A DNA stretch of 16,695 nt from NCBI GenBank assembly GCA_049276515.1, contig JBASWO010000191.1, positions 1 through 16,695 of the forward strand, written 5' to 3'. The notes beneath the pieces were generated by a model. That model made no database searches, was not told the DNA's origin, and saw only the letters and a program-made list of their open reading frames with translations. This DNA comes from JAATFY01 sp049276515. GTDB lineage: Bacteria > Pseudomonadota > Alphaproteobacteria > UBA9219. The position numbers and the translations under genes are program-made. Shown here piece by piece: positions 15,012-16,695 of the stretch. Each line of letters begins with the position of its first letter. The stretch's first letter is position 1.

Positions 15012-15695
15012 TTACGGCATTGCCGCAATAATGGCAGGAACAGTAGGCGATGTGGTGTTGGCTATACGGTCAACCAAAATGCTCTGAGGCGTAGCATCTT
15101 GCCCATACATTTGTTGGTTCCATGTTTCGCGTGGCGCTAAAACAGAGCCTTCAAGCGATACGCCAACAAACAAACCTTCAGAGCGCGCAAAAGCATACAT
15201 ATCGGCGTTCAAATCCATGCCGGTTGCAGCATTGGCGCCACGACCTAGCTCACCTACAGCAAGACCCGCATCAGCTCCTAATGTAACAGCACGATTTAAA
15301 ATAGAATTCATGCCTTTTTCTGTCATGACGGTAATAACCAGTTCTGAGGTCTGGCCGCCAAATTGTAAGCCCCAACTAATGCCGCCTAACGTATAAAAAG
15401 CTGGCGCACTCCATTTACCATCATCATTGCGAACCAACATGACAGCGTTACCGCCACGACCGCCAAAGAAGAAGGCCGCGCGAATTAAATTAGGAACAAT
15501 GATAACGGCTTTAGCGCGTGTAGCGAGATTGACCAGGCTTGGGTATTGATTGTCACCCATCATGCTCTGAAAGCTGATACGTGAACGATCGACCAATTGT
15601 TCTGGTTCACTACCAAACTCACCTGAGCTGCGACAGCCACTCAGTGTTAGGACAGCAACGAGGACAAGTAAAAGTTGGTTTCGAATCATGCGCAT
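15012..15695 (-). CDS. SYLF-domain (Ysc84/DUF500) lipoprotein
   Basis: A 227-residue member of the SYLF family, known for phosphoinositide and lipid binding in eukaryotes and found as exported proteins of unclear role in bacteria. A lipoprotein signal (about 1-20) ends with the lipobox LSGC, so C21 would be lipidated; the next residue is Arg. The SYLF core (about 53-190) shows AKAVIIVPNLIRAAFFFGGRGG (62-83, the first conserved block). APAFYTLGGISWGLQFGGQT follows at about 97-116, and the family's late block with MYAFARSEGLFVGVSLEGS is at about 166-184. No residue that defines the fold seems missing. GAGAGG nine bases upstream supports the first ATG (15695); a second in-frame ATG is two codons later. 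It follows the CobS-like gene by 61 bases on the same strand. The membrane it sits in cannot be decided. Confidence 0.92.
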   Translation of the reverse strand: MRMIRNQLLLVLVAVLTLSGCRSSGEFGSEPEQLVDRSRISFQSMMGDNQYPSLVNLATRAKAVIIVPNLIRAAFFFGGRGGNAVMLVRNDDGKWSAPAFYTLGGISWGLQFGGQTSELVITVMTEKGMNSILNRAVTLGADAGLAVGELGRGANAATGMDLNADMYAFARSEGLFVGVSLEGSVLAPRETWNQQMYGQDATPQSILVDRIANTTSPTVPAIIAAMP

Positions 15696-15756
15696 AGCAA
15701 AATACCTCTCTTAATGGGCATAGCTGATGCCAGCGTAAGATGTCAAATTTGGGGCG

Positions 15757-16569
15757 TTACTGAATGGCTAAAACAATGCCTAAGACAGTGATTTCCGTGA
15801 CTTGCTGTAGGCTACCAAGTAAGGGGCCATTATATCCGCGCAGATAATTGGCGCCGATTAAAGCTACAATTAATCCAGCTACAGCACCTGCTATTAAGGC
15901 GGTTGCTGTGTCTTCGCCAAGCACAATGAAAGCAATCAGGGCTGCAAGGCCTAGAGCAGCTGCGACGCGCATACCGGGAGGCTGAATGAAATGATCAGCA
16001 ACAGGATCTCCTTCGAGAGGTCTTAGCCAAGCTGCTGCAACGACCATTAAAGCGCGCGACCAACTGCAGGAAACAATTAAGGCCTGAAAGACAACAATAT
16101 TATCAGCATAACTGGCGATCGCGCCAATTTTCATAATGATAATCAGAATAATGCCAAGTGTACCGTAACGAACTGAACGTTCTTCTCGTAACCAGCCGAT
16201 TTTCTTTTCTTTGTCGAGGTCCCGTCCATATTGATTGACGAGGCTCGCAAACTCTTCTTCATGAAGAGCGCGTGTCACCCACAGCATACCAATTACAGCA
16301 AAGGTTGCAGTAATGATGCCTGGCATACGCATCATCGACATAATCCAATCGATACCGGCGCCAAAAGTACCTATCGCTGCCCCAATGAGTGGGAACCAGG
16401 CCATCGACTTACGAATTAAACGTGGCTTTGGCTCTTCTTTGAGTGGCAAATTAAAGCGGGTGAGATAATTGACGGCGATCGACAGCTCCATCCACAAATT
16501 TTCTGGTGAGGGTGGTTTTATAGTGAGTGGAGGTTGCTGTTCTGGAAGATTGGGACTGTTATCGCTCAT
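15757..16569 (-). CDS. Degenerate CobS-family membrane protein (adenosylcobinamide-GDP ribazoletransferase-like)
   Basis: CobS joins adenosylcobinamide-GDP and alpha-ribazole in the last steps of cobalamin assembly at the inner membrane. This 270-residue polytopic protein keeps the family layout: YLTRFNLPL (35-43), FPLIGAAIG (59-67), TRALHE (99-104), a later SRALMVV (171-177), and GYNGPLLGSLQQVTE (245-259). However, the conserved HEDGLADxxDG motif reads HEEEFASLVNQ (103-113), so its three Asp are E, S and N. MRDSRIGTYG has become LREERSVRYG, and the C-terminal GDxLGA is GPLLGS. These acidic residues are thought to bind Mg2+. So the protein is either inactive for the CobS reaction or has a new function. 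The ATG at 16569 is preferred; a TTG at 16632 would add 21 unlikely residues. No other cobalamin gene and no cobalamin riboswitch is visible in the window. Confidence 0.78.
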   Translation of the reverse strand: MSDNSPNLPEQQPPLTIKPPSPENLWMELSIAVNYLTRFNLPLKEEPKPRLIRKSMAWFPLIGAAIGTFGAGIDWIMSMMRMPGIITATFAVIGMLWVTRALHEEEFASLVNQYGRDLDKEKKIGWLREERSVRYGTLGIILIIIMKIGAIASYADNIVVFQALIVSCSWSRALMVVAAAWLRPLEGDPVADHFIQPPGMRVAAALGLAALIAFIVLGEDTATALIAGAVAGLIVALIGANYLRGYNGPLLGSLQQVTEITVLGIVLAIQ

Positions 16570-16631
16570 AGATGACTTATAAGGGCACAGCTCAAAAACA
16601 GCAATGGTTACAACACAATAATTATCATCCA

Positions 16632-16660
16632 ATTTTATAGACAGTCACGAAAATGACCAA
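16632..16660 (-). promoter_or_regulatory. Candidate promoter of the CobS-like gene
   Basis: On the minus strand, TTGGTC (16655-16660), 17 bases, TAAAAT (16632-16637). The position, about 60 bases before the preferred ATG, is right. If it is used, the TTG at 16632 overlaps the -10 box and cannot be the start codon, which favours 16569. Confidence 0.4.
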
Positions 16661-16668
16661 ATATCCTG

Positions 16669-16674
16669 TATAAT
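16669..16674 (+). promoter_or_regulatory. TATAAT box facing out of the right edge
   Basis: A perfect -10 hexamer on the plus strand, with AGGA at 16691-16694 just before the window ends. A divergent gene probably begins beyond the edge. No good -35 is seen. In relatives a cobT gene is often divergent from cobS, but the window does not show it. Confidence 0.3.
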
Positions 16675-16695
16675 CAATCTTCATTCTGGTAGGAT

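Noticed and set aside
16570..16632. TTG start extending the CobS-like protein by 21 residues
   Set aside because: The added residues are unlike the family's N-terminus and the TTG overlaps the candidate -10 box.

Overview
The window looks like chromosomal DNA of an alphaproteobacterium of moderate GC content. The best evidence is the gene order Nfu scaffold - tsaB - rimI, a conserved alphaproteobacterial neighbourhood. Gram-negative identity is clear from an outer-membrane beta-barrel exporter, a lipoprotein and several Sec signal peptides ending in A-x-A. The genus cannot be told from the sequence. No tRNA, rRNA, insertion sequence, phage gene or CRISPR array was seen.

Layout. (1) 1-2859, minus strand: a housekeeping run, recF, then the Nfu-type Fe-S scaffold, tsaB and rimI; rimI is cut by the left edge. 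(2) 2937-5075, minus strand: a large unrecognised type I membrane protein. (3) 5076-5346: a divergent AT-rich control region with candidate promoters and short repeats. (4) 5347-7925, plus strand: three small secreted proteins of unknown function. The first has six cysteines and a Pro-rich linker, the second is built of four tandem repeats of about 57-60 residues, and the third has one cysteine pair. Two strong intrinsic terminators divide them into separate transcripts. (5) 8090-13692, plus strand: a tightly overlapping pgaABCD operon for synthesis and export of poly-beta-1,6-N-acetylglucosamine (PNAG), a biofilm polysaccharide. (6) 13696-14814, minus strand: a GT4-family glycosyltransferase that converges on pgaD with a 3-base gap. 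(7) 15012-16569, minus strand: a SYLF-domain lipoprotein and a degenerate CobS-family membrane protein.

How it works together. PgaC with PgaD would polymerise GlcNAc at the inner membrane, PgaB would act on the polymer in the periplasm, and PgaA would pass it through the outer membrane. The standout feature is PgaB: it keeps the C-terminal glycoside-hydrolase (GH153-type) domain but lacks the whole N-terminal CE4 deacetylase domain, so the polymer may stay fully acetylated or be deacetylated by an enzyme encoded elsewhere. The three exported proteins and the divergent membrane protein lie directly upstream of pga. They could be matrix or surface partners of the polysaccharide, but this rests only on position and export signals. 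The other notable item is the CobS-like protein, which keeps the family fold signature but has lost the acidic residues of both conserved motifs.
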